A stretch of 64,000 nt of DNA from Thermogemmatispora sp042408965 (lineage in GTDB: Bacteria > Chloroflexota > Ktedonobacteria > Ktedonobacterales > Ktedonobacteraceae): assembly GCA_042408965.1 (NCBI GenBank), contig JBHOQN010000172.1, forward strand, positions 1 through 64,000. The letters are read 5' to 3'. The position numbers were made by a program, and so were the translations under genes. Position 1 is the first letter of the stretch, and every line of letters begins with the position of its first letter. This document shows, one piece after another, positions 52,270 through 61,700 of this stretch. Below the pieces are notes generated by a model that saw only the letters and a program-made list of their open reading frames with translations, did not search any database and had not been told where the DNA came from.

Positions 52270-52569
52270 ATGGAGGCTATGCAGCAGAGCAACGAGACGC
52301 AGGAGCTCTATGCCCGGATCACAGGGCGGGTCCAGGGAGTCGGCTTTCGTCAATTCGTCGTGCAGCGAGCAGCGTCCCTGGGCCTGCGCGGCTATGTGCG
52401 TAACCTGCACGATGGCAGCGTTGAGGTGCTGGCCCAGGGATCGCGCAGCGCGCTTGAACACCTCTATGCCTTGCTGTGGCGTGGGCCTGCCGCCGCAGAG
52501 GTGCGTACAGTGCACGCTGAATGGCGACAGCCTGGCGAGCACGTCAGTGGTTTTCATATTCGCTGGTGA
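52270..52569 (+). CDS. acyP: Acylphosphatase
   Basis: 99 aa. Catalytic loop G-R-V-Q-G-V-G-F-R with the essential Arg, and catalytic Asn in G-Y-V-R-N-L-H-D-G-S-V-E-V. It hydrolyses acyl-phosphates. ATG 52270 or 52279 (MQQSN); GGAGG lies between them. The longer frame to 52171 is basic and unlike the family. It begins the plus-strand run leading to gatCA. Confidence 0.9.
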   Translation: MEAMQQSNETQELYARITGRVQGVGFRQFVVQRAASLGLRGYVRNLHDGSVEVLAQGSRSALEHLYALLWRGPAAAEVRTVHAEWRQPGEHVSGFHIRW

Positions 52570-52612
52570 TGAAGCTAACATCTGACTATAGAGTGAGAAG
52601 GAAGCGCGGGCA

Positions 52613-52903
52613 ATGATCGATCGAGAAACTGTCACACATATCGCTCGCCTAGCACGGCTCGGTCTGAGCGATGCTGAAGTCGAACTGTTCAGAGAGCAAC
52701 TCTCGGTCATTTTAGAGAACATCGCCATTTTGCGGGAGGCGGACGTGAGCGGCATCTCGCCGCTGGCGCATGCGTCGCGGCTGAGTAACGTGATGCGCGA
52801 GGACGAGCCACAGCCGTCGTATCCTCCGGAGGTACTGCTGGCCAACGCCCCCGACCAGGAGGAGAATTGTTTGAAGGTCAACGCTGTGCTGGAGGAGTCG
52901 TAG
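52613..52903 (+). CDS. gatC: Asp-tRNA(Asn)/Glu-tRNA(Gln) amidotransferase subunit C
   Basis: 96 aa. Typical GatC: I-A-R-L-A-R-L-G-L-S-D-A-E-V, then N-I-A-I-L-R-E-A-D-V-S-G-I-S-P-L-A-H-A, R-E-D-E-P, and a C-terminal F/L-K-V motif. It links GatA and GatB in the complex that makes Gln-tRNA(Gln) or Asn-tRNA(Asn). It is 3 nt upstream of gatA. Confidence 0.95.
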   Translation: MIDRETVTHIARLARLGLSDAEVELFREQLSVILENIAILREADVSGISPLAHASRLSNVMREDEPQPSYPPEVLLANAPDQEENCLKVNAVLEES

Positions 52904-52906
52904 TCT

Positions 52907-54370
52907 ATGACAGCGCTGTACGAATTGACGATCAGTGAAGCGGCCGAGTTGCTCCGGCAGCGTGCCATCTCCTCCGTCGAGCTGACCGAGGCATTCCTGG
53001 AGCGTATCCGCGCCATCGACGGGCGCGTGCGGGCTTTTACGCTGGTGACGGAGGAGCTGGCCCTGCAGCAGGCGCGCGAGGCCGATCGCCGCCTGGCCCG
53101 CGGCGAGCAGGTGTCGGCTCTGACAGGCATTCCCCTGGCCATCAAGGATGTGATCTGCACGCAGGGTGTCACCACCACCTGCGGCTCGCGCATGCTGGAG
53201 CACTTCCGGCCACCGTTCGACGCGACGGTGATGGAGCGTCTGAATGCGCAGGGAGCGGTCATGCTGGGCAAGACCAATATGGATGAGTTTGCGATGGGCT
53301 CCTCGACCGAACACTCAGCCTTTTTCCCGACGCACAATCCCTGGGACCTCGAGCGCACACCCGGCGGGAGCAGCGGCGGCTCGGCTGCCGCGGTCGCTGC
53401 GGGCATGGCTCCCGGCGCACTGGGCAGCGATACCGGCGGCTCGATCCGACAGCCTGCGGGACTCTGCAGTGTGGTGGGTCTCAAACCAACCTATGGTCGC
53501 GTCTCGCGCTTTGGCCTGGTGGCCTTCGCCTCATCGCTGGACCAGATCGGGCCCTTCGCACGCACCGTGCGCGATGCAGCCCTGCTCCTGCAGGCAATCG
53601 CTGGGCCCGATCCGCGCGATTCCACCTGCTCACCTATCGCTGTGCCCGACTACGGGGCAGCGCTCAACGGTGATATTCGCGGGCTGCGCATCGGTGTGCC
53701 GCAGGAATACTGGGAGGGCGCGGGGATCGATCCCGGGGTCGCGCGGGTCGTCCGCGAAGCCATTGACAGGTTGCGTGAGCTGGGTGCCGAGATTCAGGAG
53801 GTGTCCCTCCCCCACACCCGCTACGGAATCGCCGCCTACTACATTATCGCACCGGCCGAGGCCAGCGCGAACCTGGCTCGCTACGACGGTGTGAAGTATG
53901 GCTACTCCTATCGCGATACTGCCGATATGTGGGAAGCGCTGGATAAAACACGCCAGTATGGCTTCGGATCAGAGGTGAAACGGCGCATCATGCTTGGGAC
54001 CTATGCCCTCTCGGCCGGCTACTACGATGCCTACTACAAGCAAGCACAAAAGGTGCGGGCCTTGATCGCACAGGAGTTCGAGCAGGCCTTCGAGCAGTGC
54101 GATGTGCTGGCCAGCCCGGTGTCGCCTACAGTCGCCTTTAAGCTAGGCGAAAAGGTCTCTGATCCCTATCAGATGTACCTGAACGATGTCTTTACCATCC
54201 CGGCAAACCTGGCAGGCATCTGCGGTCTTTCTCTGCCTGCCGGTTTCAGTGACGGCCTCCCGGTCGGGCTGCAATTGCTGGGCAACGCCTTTGAGGAGGC
54301 AAAGATCCTGCGCGTCGCCGATGCGTTCCAGCGCGTCACAGACTATCACAGACGCTGGCCAGATCTCTAG
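52907..54370 (+). CDS. gatA: Asp-tRNA(Asn)/Glu-tRNA(Gln) amidotransferase subunit A
   Basis: 487 aa amidase. Catalytic Lys in A-I-K-D-V-I, and the Gly/Ser-rich amidase signature G-G-S-S-G-G-S-A-A-A-V-A-A-G followed by G-S-D-T-G-G-S-I-R-Q-P, holding the Ser-cisSer-Lys triad. It makes ammonia from glutamine for transamidation. gatB is elsewhere. Confidence 0.96.
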   Translation: MTALYELTISEAAELLRQRAISSVELTEAFLERIRAIDGRVRAFTLVTEELALQQAREADRRLARGEQVSALTGIPLAIKDVICTQGVTTTCGSRMLEHFRPPFDATVMERLNAQGAVMLGKTNMDEFAMGSSTEHSAFFPTHNPWDLERTPGGSSGGSAAAVAAGMAPGALGSDTGGSIRQPAGLCSVVGLKPTYGRVSRFGLVAFASSLDQIGPFARTVRDAALLLQAIAGPDPRDSTCSPIAVPDYGAALNGDIRGLRIGVPQEYWEGAGIDPGVARVVREAIDRLRELGAEIQEVSLPHTRYGIAAYYIIAPAEASANLARYDGVKYGYSYRDTADMWEALDKTRQYGFGSEVKRRIMLGTYALSAGYYDAYYKQAQKVRALIAQEFEQAFEQCDVLASPVSPTVAFKLGEKVSDPYQMYLNDVFTIPANLAGICGLSLPAGFSDGLPVGLQLLGNAFEEAKILRVADAFQRVTDYHRRWPDL

Positions 54371-54394
54371 GCCGCGGCGCAGTCGGTTGGAAGC

Positions 54395-54430
54395 CTCTGG
54401 CGGGCTGCAGATGAGCCCGGCCCGCCAGAG
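54395..54430 (+). terminator. 10-bp hairpin after gatA
   Basis: CTCTGGCGGG / CCCGCCAGAG (arms 54395-54404, 54421-54430). No T-run follows, so it may be a weak terminator or mRNA end stabiliser rather than a full terminator. Confidence 0.4.
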
Positions 54431-54520
54431 CGCCTGCTCCGGCTGTCCTGCGTGACCCTATTCCACCATCTCGAGGAAAGGATCGAACCAGGGGTGGTTG
54501 CTTCGGGCCCCTGTGTTCTG

Positions 54521-55510
54521 ATGATATCGATGAGGCGCACGGTTCTTGCTATCATCCTGCTGGCGCTGGCAGCCTGTATTGCAATTGCCGCTCCGGTCCT
54601 GGCTTTCACTCCCCTGGGGAGCAGCCTGCTAGGGAGAGGCGCCGTCAGGCCCTCACCCACGACGGCACTGGCAACGCCTGTCCCACAACCAACCCTCACT
54701 CCCATCCTGACCCCAAGAGGCACGCCTCCCTCCATCAGCGCCGCCGAGGCCATGCTCATCGACGCCGACAGCGGCCGCATCCTGGTCGATCTGCATGGCG
54801 AGACCCCGCGGCCGATGGCCAGCACGACTAAAATCATGACAGCTCTGATCGCCATTCAGACGGCCGACCTCAATCAACTGGTGACCGTCCACCAGGACGC
54901 CATCAACGACGTGACCACTAACGACGGCAGCAACGCCGGCCTGCAGGTCGGTGAGCAGCTCTCACTGCACGACCTCCTCTATGCCTTGATGCTGCCTTCG
55001 GGCGATGACGCCGCTATTGCCATCGCCGATGCCCTGGCGGGATCACCAGAGAACTTTGCGCACCTGATGAACCGTTTCGCGCTGCGCCTGCGGCTCTTCC
55101 AGACCCATTACGTTAACCCCGACGGGCTGCCAGCCGCCGATCACTACACCACCGCCTTTGATCTGGTGCGCCTGGCGCGCTACGCCATGAGCATCCCCCT
55201 CTTCGCGCAGATCGTAGGCACCTCGCGCTACAGCGTGCCAGCCACCACGACCCATGCCGCCCATACGTGGGAGAACACCAACCTGCTGCTTACCTCCTAC
55301 AAAGGCGCAACGGGTATAAAAACAGGTTTTACAGGTGCGGCGGGCTACTGCCTGGTCTTCTCGGCCACGCGCAACGGGCACCATCTCATCGGGGCGTTGC
55401 TGGACGCATCGAGTCCCCAACAGCGTTTCAAGGACGCAACCCTGCTGCTCAACTGGGGCTTCAGTCTGCCACTGCTGTCGCCAGGACCAGCCTCTCCTCC
55501 GACGATCTGA
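54521..55510 (+). CDS. D-alanyl-D-alanine carboxypeptidase (peptidase S11)
   Basis: About 329 aa. Signal/anchor helix M-R-R-T-V-L-A-I-I-L-L-A-L, a Pro/Thr linker, then SxxK in M-A-S-T-T-K-I-M, the second motif P-S-G-D-D-A-A (SGN becomes SGD), and KTG in G-I-K-T-G-F-T-G. It trims peptidoglycan stem peptides outside the membrane. The start is uncertain: ATG 54521 or 54530, or a GTG near 54494 after GAGGAAAGG; none has a clear ribosome site. Confidence 0.9.
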   Translation: MISMRRTVLAIILLALAACIAIAAPVLAFTPLGSSLLGRGAVRPSPTTALATPVPQPTLTPILTPRGTPPSISAAEAMLIDADSGRILVDLHGETPRPMASTTKIMTALIAIQTADLNQLVTVHQDAINDVTTNDGSNAGLQVGEQLSLHDLLYALMLPSGDDAAIAIADALAGSPENFAHLMNRFALRLRLFQTHYVNPDGLPAADHYTTAFDLVRLARYAMSIPLFAQIVGTSRYSVPATTTHAAHTWENTNLLLTSYKGATGIKTGFTGAAGYCLVFSATRNGHHLIGALLDASSPQQRFKDATLLLNWGFSLPLLSPGPASPPTI

Positions 55511-55657
55511 GGAGCAGGCAGGCTTCGCGGGCGGACGAATCTGCAGACCTCCACAACGCACTCCGTGCAATGGTACTGGTCACACGGAAGTAAACATGAT
55601 AGAATAAGCTTCACTACTTGATCATGCTTGCAAAAACCCTTGGAATAAAGGACAGCA

Positions 55658-56818
55658 ATGCGTTACGCCGTATTCAGCGATATACACGCTAATCTGGAAG
55701 CACTCGAAGCAGTGCTTGCCAAGATCGACGAGATTGCTAAAGAGAAACCCATCGATCAAATCTGGTTTCTGGGAGATCTGGTCGGCTACGGCCCAGATCC
55801 CAATGCCTGTATCTCCAGGCTGCGCGAACGGACCGACGTCATTATTGCAGGCAACCACGACTGGGCCGCGGTGAACAAAATCGACCTTGACGAGTTCAGC
55901 GCAGCAGCGCGCATCTCGGCAGAGTGGACGGCCAGCCAGCTGACGGAAGAGCACCGCGAGTTTCTGGCTCATCTTCCAGAACGCCTGGATATCGGCGACG
56001 TAACGCTTGTGCATGGCAGTCCCTATGGCCCGCTCTGGGAGTACCTGACCTCAGAAGTGCTGGCCGAGCGCAGCTTTCAGTACTTCAGCAGCCGCTACTG
56101 CTTCGTCGGCCATACGCATATCCCTGTGATCTTTCAGCAACCGCTGCATGCCGCTGCCGCCCAGGAGGCGGCCAGCGCCGAGGAGGCCAGGGCCCTCTTT
56201 GTCTCTCCAGCCAGCGAGCGCCGAGAGCAGGTAGCCGATGAGGAGGCGGCGATAGCCAGCAGATCCGAGCAGGCTATGGAGGCCACTATGCCTGAAGGCA
56301 GACCTGAGTCTGAGGTAGAGCAGGAGAAGGGGACTGCCGGGGAGGCGGACGATTCCTCCGGCGAGGTGCCTGCCCCGCCAGCAGATACCACCGCCGAGGA
56401 GGACGAGACCTCCCGGGCGATCGACGACAAATATGCCGACATCGTGGCCGCCCTGGAAGAGATTGAGGCTCGCACTTCGGAGGAGGAGATTCTCAACGCA
56501 GAAGACCGGCTCAATAGCGAAATCGAAGAGCTGCTGGCACTCCTGGGGCTGAGTCAGAGCATGATCAAAGTGACCAATGAAATGCTGACCCCCCCTGAGG
56601 GACGCTGGAGTCTGCCGGAGGGCTATCGGGCCATCATTAACCCTGGCGGCGTCGGCCAGCCGCGCGATGGTGATCCGCGCGCCGCGTTCATGATCTACGA
56701 TACCGAGAGCGGGTTCGAGTTCTATCGCGTGAGCTATGATATCAAAAAGACACAGGAGAAAATCATCGGCGCGGGCCTTCCCCATTATCTGGCACTGCGC
56801 CTGGCCTATGGTCGCTAA
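55658..56818 (+). CDS. Metallophosphoesterase with large acidic insertion
   Basis: 386 aa; relatives are about 240 aa. Motifs: F-S-D-I-H-A-N, F-L-G-D-L-V-G-Y-G-P, G-N-H-D-W, H-G-S-P and G-H-T-H-I-P (about 151-156). Residues about 160-312 are an Ala/Glu-rich, low-complexity, probably disordered and coiled-coil insert. The fold then resumes with Y-R-A-I-I-N-P-G-G-V-G-Q-P-R-D-G. All metal ligands are present, so catalysis should be intact. AAAGGA stands before the ATG. Substrate not known. Confidence 0.88.
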   Translation: MRYAVFSDIHANLEALEAVLAKIDEIAKEKPIDQIWFLGDLVGYGPDPNACISRLRERTDVIIAGNHDWAAVNKIDLDEFSAAARISAEWTASQLTEEHREFLAHLPERLDIGDVTLVHGSPYGPLWEYLTSEVLAERSFQYFSSRYCFVGHTHIPVIFQQPLHAAAAQEAASAEEARALFVSPASERREQVADEEAAIASRSEQAMEATMPEGRPESEVEQEKGTAGEADDSSGEVPAPPADTTAEEDETSRAIDDKYADIVAALEEIEARTSEEEILNAEDRLNSEIEELLALLGLSQSMIKVTNEMLTPPEGRWSLPEGYRAIINPGGVGQPRDGDPRAAFMIYDTESGFEFYRVSYDIKKTQEKIIGAGLPHYLALRLAYGR

Positions 56819-56853
56819 CTCAAGCCGCATCGCCAGCTCCTGGCTCCCAGGGG

Positions 56854-56870
56854 GATAGATAGACGCTATC
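56854..56870 (+). promoter_or_regulatory. Hairpin between ribosome site and start of the Pth fusion
   Basis: GATAG / CTATC (56854-56858 and 56866-56870) lies between GGGGG and the ATG at 56872. Folding would shorten the otherwise long (about 17 nt) spacing, so it may modulate translation. Confidence 0.35.
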
Positions 56871-56871
56871 A

Positions 56872-58347
56872 ATGAAGCTGATTGTTGGATTGGGCAATCC
56901 CGGCCCACAATATACACAGACACGGCATAACGTTGGATTTCGTGTTGTTGAAAAGCTAGCACAGAAACACGGGTGGGAGTGGAACGAGCGACGCAGTCGC
57001 GCTCTTCTGGCAAGCGGTCTGTCTGGACAAGAAAAAGTGATTCTCGTGAAGCCTCTCACCTTCATGAACCTCAGCGGAGAGGCAGTCGGAGAGCTGGCTC
57101 GCTGGTACCGGCTCACCCCGCAAGATATCCTCGTTGTCTGTGACGATCTTGACCTGCCAGTGGGACGTCTGCGCCTGCGCGCCAGGGGCAGCACAGCCGG
57201 GCATAATGGGCTGGAAAATATCATGCGCCACCTGCACAGCGACCAGTTTCCCCGCCTGCGCGTGGGGATCGGCCGTCCTGCCAACCAGCGGATGGCAGTC
57301 GTCGATTATGTGCTGGGAACGCCGGCGGGCGACGAGCGCATCCAGTTGGACACCGCTGAGGAGCAGGCCGTCAATGCACTCGAACTGGTGCTCAGCCGGG
57401 GCCTGGAGGCTGCGATGAACATTGTCAATGCCGATCCGGAGGCGCAACGGCGCGCGGCAGAGCGCCGTCTGCGTCAGCAGGCCAGCCGTCTGCCGATTCA
57501 GATCGGTCTGAATGCACGGCTCTTCCCGCATCACTGGCGTCCAGCTCGCGAGGAAATCGCCTTCGCCCAGGCGCATGGCTTCCAGTGGCTACAATTTCGC
57601 GCTACACCCGGCGGGCTGAATGCCAGCGCTCTCGGTGACGATCTGGCCACGCTCGCCAGCGCTCTCCAGGAGGCCCAGATCAGTTGCGCCCTGGAGATCA
57701 CGCTGGCGCTCGAGCGCCAGGGTCGAACCACCGCGGGCGCTACTCTCACCGAGGTGCTGCGTGCCAACCTGCCGGCCATCAACAGCCTCGCCTGCTCGCG
57801 GGTGCATTTTCACCTCAGCACCCCCCTGCGTGAGGCCGAAGACTGCCGCGCCCTCGAAGAAACCGTGGTGGCGGACCTGCGCGCCGCGGTAGCCCTGGCT
57901 GCCGAGCAGTCGCGCCATTTTCAGCTCGGCATCGAGCACAACCCGCCCGCCGGTGGCATCTTCACGACGCCCGAACGCTGTGCCTGGCTCCTGGAGCAGA
58001 TTCCCACACTGGGTTTTGTCTGGGACATGAATCACACGCTGCCGGAACAGCTGGAAGGCTTCCTGGCGCTGACTCAGCGCATGTCGCTTCTGCATGTCTC
58101 TGACACGCCACTGCCAGAGGTCAATTTTCATCTGCCGCTGGGCCTGGGGAACCTGGACATTGAGCACTACTGTGAGGAGTTACTCGCTCGTGGTTTCACA
58201 GGCCCAGCTATTCTGGAGATCGGCGGCCTCCCCATCTCAGGCGGCTTCGGACGAGACACCGACGCGGCGCTCGTGGAGTCGGGACAGCGACTCCGGGCTG
58301 CGATCGGACGCGCTTACGCCCGTGTGCGCTCACGCCGGCAGCCGTAA
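56872..58347 (+). CDS. pth: Peptidyl-tRNA hydrolase fused to a xylose isomerase-like TIM barrel
   Basis: 491 aa in one uninterrupted frame. Residues 1-~190 are complete Pth: G-L-G-N-P-G (Asn9), R-H-N-V-G (His19), T-F-M-N-L-S-G, D-D-L-D-L-P (catalytic Asp) and G-H-N-G. After a basic linker, residues about 207-480 are a sugar phosphate isomerase/epimerase (xylose isomerase-like) barrel with the expected metal residues: A-L-E-I-T, G-I-E-H-N, W-D-M-N-H-T, L-L-H-V-S-D, and A-I-L-E-I-G-G. Pth normally stands alone at ~190 aa. The second activity is unknown; mfd is downstream. A frameshift artefact is unlikely because both domains are intact in frame. Confidence 0.9.
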   Translation: MKLIVGLGNPGPQYTQTRHNVGFRVVEKLAQKHGWEWNERRSRALLASGLSGQEKVILVKPLTFMNLSGEAVGELARWYRLTPQDILVVCDDLDLPVGRLRLRARGSTAGHNGLENIMRHLHSDQFPRLRVGIGRPANQRMAVVDYVLGTPAGDERIQLDTAEEQAVNALELVLSRGLEAAMNIVNADPEAQRRAAERRLRQQASRLPIQIGLNARLFPHHWRPAREEIAFAQAHGFQWLQFRATPGGLNASALGDDLATLASALQEAQISCALEITLALERQGRTTAGATLTEVLRANLPAINSLACSRVHFHLSTPLREAEDCRALEETVVADLRAAVALAAEQSRHFQLGIEHNPPAGGIFTTPERCAWLLEQIPTLGFVWDMNHTLPEQLEGFLALTQRMSLLHVSDTPLPEVNFHLPLGLGNLDIEHYCEELLARGFTGPAILEIGGLPISGGFGRDTDAALVESGQRLRAAIGRAYARVRSRRQP

Positions 58348-58737
58348 GCATCCATCAGCGACAGCGCGCTCCCTCCAGCAGAGACCGTCCTGGTGCTGGC
58401 GGTTCAGGCCTCGCTGTGCTATAATAAACTATAAGAAAGAGAGGCTCTACATCCCTCATGGTCTCTCACCCGGATCGGCGGCCCTTCTGGCAGTCAGCAG
58501 GTCCTGTCCAGCAGCCTTCGCCCATGCCGCCAGAGCGCGCACTGCGAGGCAGAGCAGGGCCGACAAGCAGAGACAGCCAGAACGTCAGCAGGCGCCGGCA
58601 CGCTCTCGACAGCAGTCAGCAGCTATGCTACACTACACGCGGATAAAGTGGCAGGGCCTTCCACACTGCATCCAGAACGAGAGCGACTTCACTGACCAGG
58701 CTGTTCGCAGCAAACCTATGCGTCTTGTGAGGCAAGA
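58348..58737. other. Leader and promoter region of mfd
   Basis: About 390 nt. An extended -10, TGC-TATAAT, is at 58417-58425 with no clear -35; transcription from it gives a ~300-nt leader. A 62-aa frame at 58458 has no ribosome site or family features and is not called. No riboswitch recognised. Confidence 0.5.
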
Positions 58738-61700
58738 TTGACACTCAACGGATTACTGGCATTACTCACACAACGACCCGAGTTCAAGCGTCTGATCCGT
58801 CGGCTCCACGCAGCCGAAGGGCCCGCAACGATCGATGCCATCACCGAGCCAGCTCGCCCGTTCGTCATCGCCGCCCTGGCGACGACCTTCGAGCAGCCGA
58901 CACTGGTGGTTCTGGAAGGCGAGAGCGAGGCCAGGCAGATGGCCGAAAGCCTGCAGACCTTTCTCAGCGAGGGTGAAACGGTTCTCTACCTGCCTGCACG
59001 CAATGCACTTCCTTACGAGCGCCTGCTCAGCGACGCTGAGACCATGCAGAAACGCATGCACGCGCTGATTCGCCTGGCGCAGCGCGAGTCACGCCTGCTG
59101 GTCGTCTGCGCCGCACGTGCGCTGACGCAGCCGATCATGCCCGCGCACGAACTGGCACGGACACTCTACGAACTGCAACCAGGCGAGGAACTTGATCTTC
59201 CCCTGCTGCTCGAACACCTCTACAACCTGGGCTACGAGCCGGTCGCCGAAGTCGAAGAGCCTGGACAGTTCAGCCATCGCGGAGGCATTGTCGATCTCTT
59301 CCCGCCAACGCTGCCGCGTCCGGTGCGCATAGAGTTCTTCGGAGACGAGGTTGAGTCTCTGCGCAGCTTTGATCAGGAAACACAGCGCTCGCTCAATCCC
59401 ATCGCCAGTTGCCTCATCGGTCCGGCGCGCGAGGCCCTGCCAGCACGTGGACCCCAGGCCGCCCGTGAGCTGGAACGGCTCGACAGCAAGCTCCTGCATC
59501 GCAACGCCGAAGAGCGCTGGCAACACGATCTGGAGCTGCTGCGTAAAGGACGCTCCTTTGAAGACATCGACTTCTATCTACCCTATCTGCATGACTCGGT
59601 GACGCTGCTGGATTATCTACCGACCAGTGCCCTGGTCGTTCTCGACGACCCTGAGCATATCCAGAATCGGATTCGCGAGCTGGATGCTCAGGCCCAGGAG
59701 ATCAAGGAGCGGCTGGAGGCCGAGCGCGAGAACCCGGCGCACCTGCGCAGCGCCCATTTCACCTGGGAGCAACTGGATACACGCCTCCAGCAGCGCCGCC
59801 AGGTGCACTTCACGGGGCTGCTTTCAGCAGCAGGCGACAGTGAGAGAGCGACAGGCTCCCAGGGCCACGAGCCCCTGCTTCCAGCCTGCAGCAGTGCCAA
59901 CTCCTATGGCGGGCGCGTTCGGGCCTTCGCCCAGGACTGCCACAAAGCGCTCGCCAGCCGTGAGCGGGTCGTGATCGTGACCGCACAGGCGCGCCGGCTG
60001 GCAGAGGTGCTCGCGGACGAGCCATCCCAGGAGAGCGCTCTCCATGTCAGCCCGGGCAGCAGCATCAAGGAGCCACCGGAGGCTGGCACGCTGACGTTGA
60101 TTCAGGGTCACCTGCCAGAGGGCTGGCACTCCCCAGCTCTGGCCCTGCACGTCTACACCGATACCGAGATTTTTGGCTGGTCCAAACGCCGTCCGGCGCC
60201 GCGCCGCAAGCTGGTCACTCCTGCCTCGTTCCTGGCAGAGCTGAACCCAGGCGACTACGTGGTGCACCAGGAGCACGGCATTGGGCGCTTCGAGGGCCTG
60301 GTCCGAATGAATCTGACAGGCGTGGAGCGCGAATATCTGCTCATCCGCTACGCCGGCAACGATAAGCTCTACATCCCCACTGACCAGCTTGATCGCGTGA
60401 CCCGCTATATCGGCATGGGCGATGCTGTACCCGCCCTCAGCAAGCTGGGCACGACCGAATGGACCCGCGCAAAAGCGCGGGTCAAGGAGAGTGTGCAGGA
60501 TGTCGCACGAGAGCTACTGCGCCTCTATAGCGAGCGCGAGACCGCCGAAGGCCACGCCTTTCCACCCGATTCCGAACAGCCCTGGCTTCAGGAGCTGGAA
60601 GACGCTTTCCCCTACGAGGAGACGCCCGATCAGGCGCGCGCTATCGAGGAGGTCAAGGAAGATATGGAGCGTCCTCGGCCGATGGATCGCCTGGTCTGCG
60701 GCGACGTGGGCTATGGCAAAACCGAGGTGGCTCTGCGCGCGGCCTTCAAAGCCGTTCTCGACCAGCGTCAGGTCGCTGTGCTGGTCCCTACAACGGTGCT
60801 CGCACTGCAGCACTACAACACCTTTAAAGAGCGCCTGAGGCCCTATCCCGTGCGTGTCGAACTGCTGAGCCGCTTCCGCTCAGAGAAAGAGCAGAAACAG
60901 GTTCTCGAAGATCTGGCGCTGGGAAAGGTCGACATCATCATTGGCACCCATCGCCTGCTGCAGAAAGACGTGGTCTTCTTCCAGCTCGGATTGCTGATCA
61001 TCGACGAAGAGCAGCGTTTCGGAGTGATGCATAAAGAGCGCCTCAAGCAACTGCGCACCGAGGTCGATGTGCTCACGATGACAGCCACACCGATTCCACG
61101 GACCCTGCACATGGCGCTGGTCAACCTGCGCGATATGAGCGTGATCGAGACGCCCCCTCACGAGCGCCTGCCAATCCGCACGGCCATTCGCGAGTACGAT
61201 GAGGGACTCATTCGCGAGGTGATTCTGCGCGAGATCGATCGCGGCGGGCAGGTCTTCTTCGTACATAATCGTGTGCTGGGAATTCAGGTCCTGGCCCAGA
61301 AACTCCAGCGCCTGATTCCGGAGGCTCGCATCGCCGTGGCCCATGGGCAGATGGCCGAAGAGCAACTGGAGCGGATCATGCTGGGCTTCGCCCATGGCGA
61401 GTATGACGTCCTCATCACCACGACGATCATCGAGAATGGGCTGGATATCCCCAACGCTAACACGATCATTGTCAACAATGCTGCGCACTTCGGCCTGGCA
61501 CAGCTCTACCAACTGCGCGGGCGCGTCGGGCGCTCAGCTCAGCAGGCCTACGCCTACTTTCTCTATAACAAGGATGCCAGGCTCACACCTCTGCAGGAGA
61601 AGCGCCTGCGCGCCATTTTTGAGGCCACGGAACTGGGCGCTGGTTTCCGCATCGCCATGAAGGACCTGGAGCTGCGCGGCGCAGGCAACCTGCTGGGGGC

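Noticed and set aside
52141..53484. 447-aa minus-strand frame opposite gatC/gatA
   Set aside because: Ser/Arg-rich composition typical of an antisense artefact; it would erase gatC and the amidase signature.
56872..58347. Pth fusion as a sequencing frameshift or missed stop
   Set aside because: Both domains are complete, share one frame, and are joined by a reasonable basic linker with no disrupted motif at the junction.
58458..58646. 62-aa frame upstream of mfd
   Set aside because: Arg/Pro/Ser-rich composition, no ribosome site, and it lies in the predicted mfd leader.
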